This document shows positions 1 through 6,743 of a stretch of DNA of 44,570 nucleotides, piece by piece; within the stretch, counting starts at the first letter, position 1, and every line of letters begins with the position of its first letter. The notes beneath the pieces were generated by a model. That model was not told where the DNA came from. It saw only the letters and a list, made by a program, of their open reading frames with translations, and searched no databases. Both the position numbers and the translations under genes were made by a program. The DNA comes from Patescibacteria group bacterium (GTDB lineage Bacteria; Patescibacteriota; Doudnabacteria; UBA920), in contig JAMDAY010000011.1 in the NCBI GenBank assembly GCA_023484515.1, positions 1-44,570 of the forward strand, in the 5' to 3' direction.

Positions 1-480
1 AGCGCCTCTTGTATCTCCGATTAGACCTTGAGAAGAATTACAATGGGCAAGAATTAAAATTGCCGTTGGGTCATAGTTTTGTAATTTCCGAGCAACGTCA
101 ATTACAGTTTTAGGTGCAACTTCATTTGGTTTGCCGCCACTTGGTTCATATACTTCTATCGTGTTCAAAAAAGAATTAACGTGCGCAGAATCCTTATCTA
201 CATCAAATAAAATAACTAAATGAAGTCCTGTTTCTCCGCCATTAACCTTAAGCTCGACACCGGGAAAGACTATCAACCCTTTTTGGTTTCCTACTTTTTT
301 GATTTCATCTATGGCTTTACCAGTTTGATGGTCAGTAATGGCAATGCCTGTCAGATTCTGTGCAAGAGCGGCGTCAACAATATCGTTCGCCGTTGCCTGT
401 TTATCAGTAAAATCATTAGATGCAGGAGTATGCACGTGTAAGTCGAATTTTTTGAAATACAGACCTTTAGTTATATTCAT
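1..480 (-). CDS. PHP-domain protein, N-terminal part (cut by window edge)
   Basis: I translated this by hand from the ATG complementary to 478-480; it stays open to base 1, so only the N-terminal 160 residues are visible. It shows the metal-ligand set of a PHP (polymerase and histidinol phosphatase) domain: HxH at residues 15-17 in DLHVHTPAS, ITDH at 48-51, and Glu76 in FPGVELKV. A further LILAHCNS motif follows near residue 145. PHP domains hydrolyse phosphoesters using a trinuclear metal site. A PHP domain at the extreme N terminus, starting KFDLHVHTPAS, resembles proteins in which PHP is followed by an SMC/AAA-type ATPase (TrlF-like), a type often found near mobile elements. The ATPase part would lie outside the window, so that assignment is inference. 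No clear SD precedes the start. Confidence 0.8.
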   Translation of the reverse strand, partial: MNITKGLYFKKFDLHVHTPASNDFTDKQATANDIVDAALAQNLTGIAITDHQTGKAIDEIKKVGNQKGLIVFPGVELKVNGGETGLHLVILFDVDKDSAHVNSFLNTIEVYEPSGGKPNEVAPKTVIDVARKLQNYDPTAILILAHCNSSQGLIGDTRGA

Positions 481-610
481 CACATTGGTTGTTACATTTT
501 CACCCTTATTTTAGCACTTTTTCAAAACAATATAAAATGATATAATACGAATAACAACTAATGCCTAACCCCGTAGCAATCCTGTTGCGAGTATGGCGCA
601 ATAAAGTCAG

Positions 611-663
611 ACACCGTGAAGCCCAAAGACAGCCATCTGTCTTGCCTTTACGCTTCACGGTGT
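611..663. other. Perfect two-step hairpin upstream of the zinc-ribbon gene
   Basis: A 12-bp perfect stem (611-622 with 652-663, ACACCGTGAAGC and its complement) encloses a second 6-bp stem (627-632 with 637-642, AGACAG/CTGTCT). No T-run follows, so it is not a classic terminator. It lies in the 250-bp gap between the divergent PHP gene and the zinc-ribbon gene and could be a structured leader or a recombination/regulatory site. The function is unknown. Confidence 0.5.
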
Positions 664-733
664 AGCCAGGGGAAACTCTGGTTTGGCAAGCGGGTGGCCC
701 TTTTTGTTACCCCTGCCGGAAAGGAAATCAAAT

Positions 734-1045
734 ATGAAGAAGTGTCCATTCTGCGCCGAGGAAATCCAAGACGCAGCAGTTAAGTGCAAACATTGCGGAA
801 GTGGCCTGGTCGGAGGAACACCACCGCCAGCTCCGGGTACACAAGTCAGCCAAACGTACGTCAGGAACCCAAGGAGCGGCAAAACAAAAATTCTTCTGGG
901 CTTAGGCTTGATACTGGTCGGATTCATTACAATCGGGTCATCAGGGCCAAGCGGAGCCGGAAGATTCATTGGCGTAATGGCGTTTGCAATTGGTGTCTTG
1001 TTGATTATCTGGGGTAAAATGCAGCACTGGTTCCACTGGGAATAA
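734..1045 (+). CDS. Small zinc-ribbon membrane protein
   Basis: This is a 103-residue protein. An N-terminal zinc ribbon has CxxC at residues 4-7 (KKCPFCAEE) and CxxC at 18-21 (KCKHCGSG). A Pro/Gly linker follows, then two hydrophobic segments at roughly 56-74 and 77-96. The ATG at 734 is chosen because it follows a GGAAAGGAAA purine-rich site and because zinc-ribbon proteins of this kind start MKxCPxC; the longer frame from 683 has no such support. Two-TM zinc-ribbon proteins are common and their function is unknown. It sits in the presumed mobile element, between the PHP gene and a gene-poor stretch. Confidence 0.7.
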   Translation: MKKCPFCAEEIQDAAVKCKHCGSGLVGGTPPPAPGTQVSQTYVRNPRSGKTKILLGLGLILVGFITIGSSGPSGAGRFIGVMAFAIGVLLIIWGKMQHWFHWE

Positions 1046-1133
1046 TGTAAGCAGATAGACGAAAGCTAATCACTTATAAATTAGTTGTGGATAAGTCCCT
1101 TCTGCTCACCCATAATAAAAAATACCTAAATCG

Positions 1134-1271
1134 TATAAAACAATATAGAGTAAAAAGCGATAAAATCATTCCGACCTACATCTATTTTCTTAATCACTAA
1201 TTTTCACCGATGTTAAATTCATCGGTGATTTTTTTGTTTCTTTGAACGCAAACCATATAAAACAATATAGA
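1134..1271. repeat. 16-bp direct repeat (TATAAAACAATATAGA), two copies
   Basis: The same 16 bases occur at 1134-1149 and 1256-1271, 122 bp apart, with a terminator hairpin between them. A looser relative (CAAAACAATATAAAATGA) lies near 525-542. The DnaA-box-like TGTGGATAA is at 1086-1094. The repeats could be iterons or recombinase-related, or promoter -10 clusters; the sequence alone does not decide. Confidence 0.4.
1204..1236 (+). terminator. Rho-independent terminator
   Basis: A perfect 9-bp stem (TCACCGATG 1204-1212, CATCGGTGA 1220-1228) with a 7-nt AT loop is followed by a run of seven T. It probably ends the transcript of the zinc-ribbon gene about 160 bp upstream. Confidence 0.8.
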
Positions 1272-1371
1272 TGAAATTTAACCCAGACTTTTTAGACATA
1301 AAGAAACAAATAGGCTATTCTAAGTATAGGAAAAATAATTTTCGTATTGTGTTGGGCCCGAAAACCCAAAG

Positions 1372-1443
1372 TCCACGCAGTACGGAAGCAATAGTAACGT
1401 AGTGGTTACTGTTCCTTCCGTATTTGACGTGGATTTTTATTTT
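1372..1443 (+). other. Long interrupted hairpin ending in a T-rich tract
   Basis: Three stem blocks pair in order: TCCACG (1372-1377) with CGTGGA (1428-1433), TACGGAAG (1381-1388) with CTTCCGTA (1415-1422), and AGTAAC (1393-1398) with GTTACT (1405-1410). They are separated by small asymmetric internal loops, and TTTTTATTTT follows. This could be a terminator or the 3' end of a small structured RNA. No protein gene lies directly upstream, which favours the RNA reading. Confidence 0.45.
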
Positions 1444-1444
1444 A

Positions 1445-1750
1445 ACTCATAGGCTTAAACGCTGTTCAATTTACGGTTCAAATGCTGTTCGGCAGTCCGC
1501 CAAGGACTGTGAGGTACCATCCGAACAGTGGCCTCGCAGTTCGTGGCGGATTTAATTTGCTGCTTTACTCCATCTTCCGAATTTCTCCCACTTTGCGGAA
1601 GATGGGGCAAGGCCGAAAACCTTGAGAGAAAGATTAAAAGTTTAGGACAGGGTCGTTGGCGAGTCCCTGGAAAAAAACCGGCCAAACCCTTCTGTTGGTA
1701 GTCAGGCCCAAAACCTCGCTCCGAGTCAAACCTTCTCGACGAGGTCAATC
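1445..1750. other. Gene-free stretch with nested stems, possible structured RNA
   Basis: I see no convincing protein here. Nested complementarity is present: CTGTTCGG (1485-1492) with CCGAACAG (1521-1528), enclosing CAGTCC (1493-1498) with GGACTG (1504-1509); then CATCTTCCG (1571-1579) with CGGAAGATG (1596-1604). A long minus-strand frame across the region has no SD and low-complexity translation, so it is treated as a shadow. The stretch may be a non-coding RNA of the mobile element or a long 5' leader of the gene at 1918. Confidence 0.3.
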
Positions 1751-1917
1751 GCTTGATTGTCAAATGGAAGAACTTAGCTTTCATCTTGTCAGGCAAAAAA
1801 CTGATGTCCGACGCGCCGGCATCACCGATTGAAGATATAAGCTCTCCTAAGCTACTGAATAATGAATTATTAAAATACTTTCTACCCACCACGAAAGTAA
1901 TAAAAGGTTCAACTGAT

Positions 1918-2337
1918 ATGTTAACAAGTAAACACGACAGACCGGAAAAGAAAACACAGCACATAAGGATGGATAAAGACCTGCAAAGACAACTAAAAAT
2001 CTATGCCGCCGAACATTCGACGAATATGACAAAGCTGCTTAACAGTTTTGTGAAGAAAATTCTGCACGGTGGTGGTTCAAACGAAGAGCTTGAGGAAGAA
2101 CTGAAAGCCCGCGACAGGTCGTTGCGGGAATTCCTGGCCAAGGGCAAACCGTTCGGCGATTCCAAATTCATATACGTAAGAATTTATGCACACCAAGCCT
2201 ACAATGTTAAAAAGGTTCTACAACAGGCAGGTTACGTACCGACACTACCACACAAACACCTCGACCACTTCACGACTGTAAAAGGCAAAATTTGGTTGTT
2301 AAAGGATAATCCTTATCCGAATTTACACCCTCCCTAG
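1918..2337 (+). CDS. Ribbon-helix-helix-like DNA-binding protein
   Basis: A 139-residue protein. The stretch KTQHIRMDKDLQRQLKIYAA followed by EHSTNMTKLLNSFVKKIL has the beta-strand/helix/helix pattern of ribbon-helix-helix (CopG/Arc-type) DNA-binding domains, at about residues 13-50. The rest is charged and unassigned. The frame is open further upstream (TTG 1753, ATG 1804), but I place the start at 1918 because the recognisable domain begins directly after it and an AAAAGG tract lies upstream. A start at 1804 cannot be excluded. The likely role is a regulator of the element, as inferred from the fold and location. Confidence 0.55.
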   Translation: MLTSKHDRPEKKTQHIRMDKDLQRQLKIYAAEHSTNMTKLLNSFVKKILHGGGSNEELEEELKARDRSLREFLAKGKPFGDSKFIYVRIYAHQAYNVKKVLQQAGYVPTLPHKHLDHFTTVKGKIWLLKDNPYPNLHPP

Positions 2338-2435
2338 CCCGAAAAGCTAACTTTTATCCCCTTCGTGCAGCCGACTTTACATCGGTTTCAAACTGAATTA
2401 GGCTTGGGCAAAGAATTGATAACGAAAGGAGTAAA

Positions 2436-3056
2436 ATGGCAAAAACTAATCAAGGCTCATTGTTCGAGCCTGTGTCTGCTTCCAAGAAAAAAGGGACGGA
2501 TAAAATCAACTACAAGACTTTATTGTACACGAATCCGAACATTGACCTGGGGCTGGCGGCATCAGGATTACAGAAAGCAATCCGGGCCGGGGATGAGATT
2601 CTGGCCTTACAGATGGCTTTCATAATCTTGCCAAGGTTTCCGTTCTACCTGTGGCGGAGATTGGCAGTCATCGCCAGCGAGGATGTGGGGCCTGCCAATC
2701 CGCAAGCGGCCATCCTTGTATCGGCTCTCTACAATTCGTGGGTGCTTAGCCGGGCCAAGAACAGCGAGTTCACCGGCAGGACTTTGATAGCCCAGGCCAC
2801 TCTGGCGTTAGCAAGAAGCGGAAAGAATAGGGAGAATGACCATATTACTTGGCTGGTCGGCAATCAGATAGAGCAGAACGAACGAATAGACCTGCCGGAC
2901 GTGATTAGGGATATGCACACAGCAGAAGGTCGCCGGCTCGGCAGAGGGTTTAAGCACTTCGTAGATGAAGCTAGTCGGCTAACCAACCCCCAGGGTAAAG
3001 ATGCCTACCGTGATAGATGTCTGGCTTACCTTAAGAAGATTGGAAAGTATACCTGA
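2436..3056 (+). CDS. Stand-alone RarA/MgsA C-terminal-domain-like protein
   Basis: A 206-residue protein with a strong SD (AAAGGAG, 2427-2433) before ATG 2436. Residues about 36-110 match the C-terminal tetramerisation region of the RarA/MgsA clamp-loader-like ATPases: LQKAIRAGDEILALQMA, then RRLAVIASEDVG at residues 74-85 followed by PANPQA. In RarA this region follows an AAA+ ATPase domain; no Walker motifs are present here, so the domain is free-standing. Stand-alone copies could modulate the host RarA or replication-fork proteins. That role is inference; the family resemblance is by eye. It sits in the element between the RHH and HTH genes. Confidence 0.6.
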   Translation: MAKTNQGSLFEPVSASKKKGTDKINYKTLLYTNPNIDLGLAASGLQKAIRAGDEILALQMAFIILPRFPFYLWRRLAVIASEDVGPANPQAAILVSALYNSWVLSRAKNSEFTGRTLIAQATLALARSGKNRENDHITWLVGNQIEQNERIDLPDVIRDMHTAEGRRLGRGFKHFVDEASRLTNPQGKDAYRDRCLAYLKKIGKYT

Positions 3057-3183
3057 TAACTTGGGAGGGGTATGGCACGCGTTGAAGACGCAAATTATTT
3101 TCTGCGGACTGCCATTTTATGACATTGTGATGGAAATGTGGCGTAAATAAAAGATAAAATAGTTGTCATTATCGATTGCAAAA

Positions 3184-3774
3184 ATGCGAACATTTCCGAA
3201 CAATGCAAAACGCCACCCCAAGAAGACCCTGACCACTCTTAACAAATTTGAGATGATGGCAGTGGTCAAAAAGCACGAGGGTAAGTCCTACCGGACTATA
3301 GCCAATGAGCTGAATTCCGAGTTCTCTAATAAAATCAATCGCCACTTCTCACCCCAACTGCTTCGGCATTGGTTTATGCAAGGCGGTAAGTTGTACCGGG
3401 CGTACTGGGATTACGTTGACCGTTGGAATGTGAACAACATCCGGGACGCAGAAGGCTGGCTGAAATCCTACATCACGGACGCAGTGCTGACTGTCCAAGA
3501 GATTGTCAAAGACCCTAAGCACCCTCACGCCCATAGTATGGCAATGGCCGTCATCCGCCGCTGTTGGGGCACACCAAAGCAGCAGTACGAGCGAAGAGAA
3601 AAGGAAAGACGGGAGCAGGAAGAAAAGGAACGGGAGGAGGAACGCCGAGCCCACAAGTTCGACGGCTGGTCAAAGCAGGAGCTCGAAAGTTACATCAAGA
3701 CGCTCCAACACCAGAGGAAAATGCAGATTATAAGCGAGTTGAGGGAAATAATTAAAAGTAAAGATAATCAGTAA
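3184..3774 (+). CDS. HTH protein with charged coiled-coil tail
   Basis: A 196-residue protein. Residues about 20-60 (LNKFEMMAVVKKHEGKSYRT followed by IANELN) look like a helix-turn-helix with the KSYRTIANEL recognition pattern. A Glu/Arg-rich coiled coil follows at about 138-165 (runs of EEREEERR), then a basic end. The architecture recalls phage terminase small subunits or element-encoded regulators, but there is no terminase large subunit or other phage gene in the window. ATG 3184 is preferred over TTG 3163. The gene lies directly upstream of the small recombinase (9-nt gap), so the two are probably co-transcribed. Confidence 0.5.
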   Translation: MRTFPNNAKRHPKKTLTTLNKFEMMAVVKKHEGKSYRTIANELNSEFSNKINRHFSPQLLRHWFMQGGKLYRAYWDYVDRWNVNNIRDAEGWLKSYITDAVLTVQEIVKDPKHPHAHSMAMAVIRRCWGTPKQQYERREKERREQEEKEREEERRAHKFDGWSKQELESYIKTLQHQRKMQIISELREIIKSKDNQ

Positions 3775-3782
3775 GGAGTAAT

Positions 3783-4277
3783 ATGACAAAAGCAGTATTA
3801 TATGCCCGTTGCGCCTCGGAAAAAGTGGCGCACAGCAATGACAGCATCGAGGGCCAACTAAAAGCCCTGCGACGCTATGCAAAGAAAAATAAATATCAAA
3901 TCGTAAGAGAGTATGTGGATGTCGGATTAAGCGGGAACAACTTAATTCGCCCGGCATTTGCTCAACTAAGGAAAGATTTATGGAAGGGTGAATTCAAAGT
4001 GTTATTGGTTAATGACTTAAACCGACTGTCTCGCAATGTGGTGGACTGGCTGGCGCTGGAAAGTTTATTTCAGGAACACGGTATACAAGTTGTTTGCGTA
4101 AATGGGCCACAACTTAATCAGTCTCCAGCAGGCAGTTTTGCCAAGATGCTACTCGTGGCCGCAAGTCAGTTTGAAAGAGAGTCTCTTGCCGAAAGAGTAA
4201 GGCAGGGCTTAAAAGGTCGAAAAGCAAAAAGACCCGTTCGCTTGCAGGCAGTGGGGTCTTTGTGCGGAAACAATTAA
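3783..4277 (+). CDS. Short serine recombinase (catalytic domain only), altered active site
   Basis: A 164-residue protein with SD AAGGAG just upstream. It matches the resolvase/invertase catalytic domain: VLYARCASEK at 5-14, DSIEGQ near 20-25, and NDLNRLSRN corresponding to the DRLxR arginine motif. It ends after the domain's long helix and has no DNA-binding or zinc-ribbon part. At the position of the nucleophilic serine (ARV-S in the neighbour at 4562, residue 11) this protein has Ala11, with Ser12 next to it. It may be catalytically dead, use the neighbouring serine, or act as a directionality or regulatory partner of the large recombinase. The domain call is secure; the role is inference. 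Confidence 0.8.
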   Translation: MTKAVLYARCASEKVAHSNDSIEGQLKALRRYAKKNKYQIVREYVDVGLSGNNLIRPAFAQLRKDLWKGEFKVLLVNDLNRLSRNVVDWLALESLFQEHGIQVVCVNGPQLNQSPAGSFAKMLLVAASQFERESLAERVRQGLKGRKAKRPVRLQAVGSLCGNN

Positions 4278-4285
4278 GCATTAAG

Positions 4286-4324
4286 CCTAACCGTTTGACT
4301 GTATTATACAGTCAAAGCGTTAGG
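4286..4324. promoter_or_regulatory. 39-bp near-perfect palindrome between the two recombinase genes
   Basis: CCTAAC (4286-4291) pairs with GTTAGG (4319-4324), and TTTGACTGTAT (4294-4304) pairs with ATACAGTCAAA (4306-4316) around a single central base. Only a CG/GC pair of mismatched dinucleotides breaks the symmetry. There is no T-run. It could be an operator, a recombinase binding site or a translational control hairpin; it ends at the first base of a possible GTG start (4324). Confidence 0.5.
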
Positions 4325-4344
4325 TGTCAAAGGGTGGACGGCTT

Positions 4345-4614
4345 ATGGTCAGCCAATCACTTCTACAAGAACTTAAAGCCATTCTGGAAAAGAAACACGG
4401 TCGGACGTTTACCAGCCAAGAACTGGAAGACTATGCCAAGCGCTGGACCGAGTATTTCGAACTGGCCCGCAGAGTTAGTTTGGCTAAGCCCATCAAGCTA
4501 TCTGCTCCTGTGATGGTATATTTCAAAAAAATTGCCAGCATAGACGAATTAAAGGAGCTGTATGGAAAAAGCAGTAATACTTGCCAGAGTATCGAGCAAG
4601 GAACAGGCCGATGA
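4345..4614 (+). CDS. Small hypothetical protein overlapping the large recombinase
   Basis: An 89-residue protein (MVSQSLLQELKAILEKKHGR...) with no family I can name. It is predicted mostly helical and soluble; its hallmark is RTFTSQELEDYAKRWTEYFE. It overlaps the start of the large recombinase by 53 nt in a different frame, so the two are probably translationally coupled. A GTG at 4324 in the same frame would add seven residues but lies at the edge of the palindrome. Position and size suggest an accessory protein of the recombination module. Confidence 0.5.
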   Translation: MVSQSLLQELKAILEKKHGRTFTSQELEDYAKRWTEYFELARRVSLAKPIKLSAPVMVYFKKIASIDELKELYGKSSNTCQSIEQGTGR

Positions 4615-6199
4615 AGGTTACTCTTTACCGGCCCAAATAAAATTGTTGAAGGATTACGCCAAGGGCAGGTTTGAAGTCCAAGAACCCGACGTATTTGAGA
4701 TAAAGGAATCGGCTAGCGGTAAAATGGTGCGCATAACTTTCAACAATATGTTGAAGCACATAAAAGACCACAAAATCAAAATCATTTTGTGTGAAAAAAT
4801 AGACAGGCTGACACGCAATCCCAAAGATGCGTTAATGATGTATGACTGGTTGCAGGAAGACGAGAGCCGGGAGATTCACTTTGTGAAAGAATCGTTCATC
4901 GTCAACAAGAACACCAAGGCGCACGAAAATTTGGTGTGGGATATGAAGGTTGCTATTGCGCGTTTCTATTCTAACAACCTGTCGGAAGAAGTTAAGAAGG
5001 GACGGAAGGAAAAGCTGGCCCAGGGCTGGCTTCCTGCTATGCCGAAACTTGGTTATAAGACCGTGGGCGAGAAAGGCCACAGGATACACGTACCCGAAGA
5101 AACGGAAGCCAAGCACGTGCGGAAGATGTTTGATTTGTATGCGACTGGCAACTATCCGCTCAAGCGGCTGATGTATGTAATGTACGAAGCCGGGTTTCGT
5201 ACTAAGAACGGATACAAGGTGTCTATGGGCAATTTGCAAAGGTTATTAACTGACCCGTTCTACTACGGCGTAATTCGCTGGGAAGGGAAAATTTATCCGG
5301 GCAAGCACGAACCGCTCATCTCCAAGGAAACGTTCGACAAGGTACAGGCCATCTTAAAAGGTAAAGCGACCCCTAAGCTGTCCCGGCATTACTACCTGTT
5401 CAAAGGCCACTTCCATTGTTCCAACTGCGGGGGCTTGATTACGTGGGAAAAGCACAAGGGCAAGGTGTACGGCCACTGCAATTACCGGTATTACAAGAAC
5501 TGCGAAAAGAAGAAGTGGGTGGACGAAAAAGACGTGGAGAATGAGCTTTTGGGCTATTTTGACCGCCTGGAAGTCAAAGACAAAGACGTGGCCGATTGGC
5601 TACTAAAAACCTTAAGGGAAAGCCACGGAGAGGAAATAGCTTATTTTGAAACCACCTTAGGACAGCTTAATACCGAGCTTGCCCGCTATCAGCGGATGCT
5701 GGACCGGCTGTATGAAGACAAGTTGTCGGAAGAAATAAGTAAGGAGCAGTACGACGCCAAGTTTAAGGAGATATCTGCCAAGAAAGAAAAGATTGCCGAA
5801 GCCATAGCCAAGCACTCCAAGCAAGGCAGTGAGTATTTTGAATTGGCTAATAGTGTTTACGAACTGGGTCAGAAAGGTCGACTGATTTACGAATCAGCAG
5901 ACCCGGAACAAAAACGCGAGCTTATGAAGCTCGTGTTCGGAAAATTAGAATTGAATGGCGAAGAAGTGAAAGCGGAATACTCCAAACCGTTTGAACATCT
6001 GGCCACCGCAGTTAAAACCACCAATCGTTTTGACTTAAGTTCTGAAATTAAAGTTGAGGGTAAAATTATACACATTTTTTCAGAACTCAAGCTTTCGCTC
6101 TCAAATAAACGAGAAACCCTCGCTTTTGGCGAGGGTCTTCCCATATGGCTCGGGAGGTGGGATTCGAACCCACGACCCATCGGTTACACCTACCCTTAA
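4562..6199 (+). CDS. Large serine recombinase with zinc ribbon
   Basis: A 545-residue integrase-type serine recombinase that moves DNA between attachment sites. The catalytic domain carries LARVSS with nucleophile Ser11 and KIDRLTR at 79-85. The recombinase domain spans about 160-275 (GWLPAMPKLGYK, DPFYYGVIRWEGK). A zinc ribbon has C286/C289 and C306/C314, and a coiled coil lies at about 360-420. SD AAAGGAG is just upstream. The last ~17 codons (WDSNPRP...) are the antisense strand of the tRNA-Asn 3' half, and the ~10 codons before that read through the tRNA terminator. The natural frame therefore continues into host DNA, which suggests the element is integrated at the 3' end of the tRNA gene. 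The original C terminus may be shorter. Confidence 0.93.
   Translation: MEKAVILARVSSKEQADEGYSLPAQIKLLKDYAKGRFEVQEPDVFEIKESASGKMVRITFNNMLKHIKDHKIKIILCEKIDRLTRNPKDALMMYDWLQEDESREIHFVKESFIVNKNTKAHENLVWDMKVAIARFYSNNLSEEVKKGRKEKLAQGWLPAMPKLGYKTVGEKGHRIHVPEETEAKHVRKMFDLYATGNYPLKRLMYVMYEAGFRTKNGYKVSMGNLQRLLTDPFYYGVIRWEGKIYPGKHEPLISKETFDKVQAILKGKATPKLSRHYYLFKGHFHCSNCGGLITWEKHKGKVYGHCNYRYYKNCEKKKWVDEKDVENELLGYFDRLEVKDKDVADWLLKTLRESHGEEIAYFETTLGQLNTELARYQRMLDRLYEDKLSEEISKEQYDAKFKEISAKKEKIAEAIAKHSKQGSEYFELANSVYELGQKGRLIYESADPEQKRELMKLVFGKLELNGEEVKAEYSKPFEHLATAVKTTNRFDLSSEIKVEGKIIHIFSELKLSLSNKRETLAFGEGLPIWLGRWDSNPRPIGYTYP
6117..6135 (-). terminator. Terminator of the tRNA-Asn transcript
   Basis: A perfect 7-bp stem (CCCTCGC 6117-6123, GCGAGGG 6129-6135) is followed on the minus strand by TTTCTCGTTT. 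It lies 10 nt beyond the tRNA 3' CCA, where a terminator would be expected, and inside the antisense recombinase frame. Confidence 0.75.
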
Positions 6200-6719
6200 A
6201 TTTCTTTAAGGAGTGGACTATATCATCATCCCAAAAGGGATGCGAGGCGCTTCGGTTGATCTTCATCAACCTACTCTCTTGCGAGATAGTCTCTGAACCT
6301 TCCCCAAAAATTGGGGCTTGGCTGCTGATTACCATTTTACAGGCTTCCAGCAATTCACCTCGTTTTTCCATTCTCAATTACTTGAGAAGGCTGCAATAGA
6401 CCGGCATGAATTTCCTTATGGCAGTTGGAGCAAACTAGGATGCATTTATCCAACTCTTTTTGGGTACGTTCCCATGATCGAGTTAGGCCATTTGATCCTA
6501 GCCCAAAGTCCTTCCCTTGAGAATCAAGGTGATGGAACTCCAAAGCTCCGGCGCAGCGATCATAACCACAGAATATGCATTTGCCGCCTTTATAGGCGAT
6601 TGCCATGGCCTTGATCTTTTTGCGCCTTTTATCCACTGCCATTTTAAGGTACTCTGCCCGGTCGGAATATTTCCTATTATCTGGCATACGATTTACGTTA
6701 GCCAATAATGGAGGTGTTC
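6187..6719 (-). mobile_element. Group I intron in the tRNA-Asn anticodon, with HNH ORF
   Basis: A 533-nt insertion. The 5' exon ends in U (6720) and the intron ends in G (6187), as group I introns require. Core elements on the minus strand appear in the right order: AATTGCTGGAA (6355-6345, P3/P4), AATCAGCAGCCAAGC (6330-6316, P6/P3 side), TTCAGAGACTA (about 6297-6287, P7) and ATATAGTCC (6223-6215, P7 complement). The HNH endonuclease frame occupies the 5' half, upstream of the core, and its stop codon touches P4. I could not confidently identify the internal guide sequence. Self-splicing is inferred from the core motifs. Confidence 0.9.
6355..6687 (-). CDS. Intron-encoded HNH homing endonuclease
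   Basis: A 110-residue HNH nuclease. Zinc/HNH residues are C37xxC40 (KCIFCGYD), H52H53 (EFHHLD), then C86xxC89H90 and H94 (LVCSNCHKEIH). Such enzymes cut intron-less alleles to drive intron homing; the likely target is the tRNA-Asn anticodon arm. I use ATG 6687. A TTG at 6705 in the same frame would add six residues, and neither has an SD. The gene lies wholly inside the group I intron on the same strand, and its stop codon overlaps the start of the catalytic core (AATTGCTGG). Confidence 0.88.
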   Translation of the reverse strand: MPDNRKYSDRAEYLKMAVDKRRKKIKAMAIAYKGGKCIFCGYDRCAGALEFHHLDSQGKDFGLGSNGLTRSWERTQKELDKCILVCSNCHKEIHAGLLQPSQVIENGKTR

Positions 6720-6743
6720 ACAGCCGATTGCTCTACCGCTGAG

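Noticed and set aside
655-969. Minus-strand ORF of 104 aa opposite the zinc-ribbon gene
   Set aside because: Antisense shadow of a gene with clear CxxC motifs and an SD; the translation is Pro-rich and lacks any domain.
1086-1094. Replication origin (DnaA box TGTGGATAA)
   Set aside because: A single box with no cluster, no AT-rich unwinding pattern of the usual type, and no dnaA/dnaN or plasmid rep gene nearby.
1455-1964. Minus-strand 169-aa ORF over the structured stretch and RHH gene
   Set aside because: No SD, and it overlaps the RHH domain antisense. Its length is probably due to chance in a stem-rich region.
4832-5239. Minus-strand 135-aa ORF inside the recombinase
   Set aside because: Fully antisense to the conserved recombinase domain.
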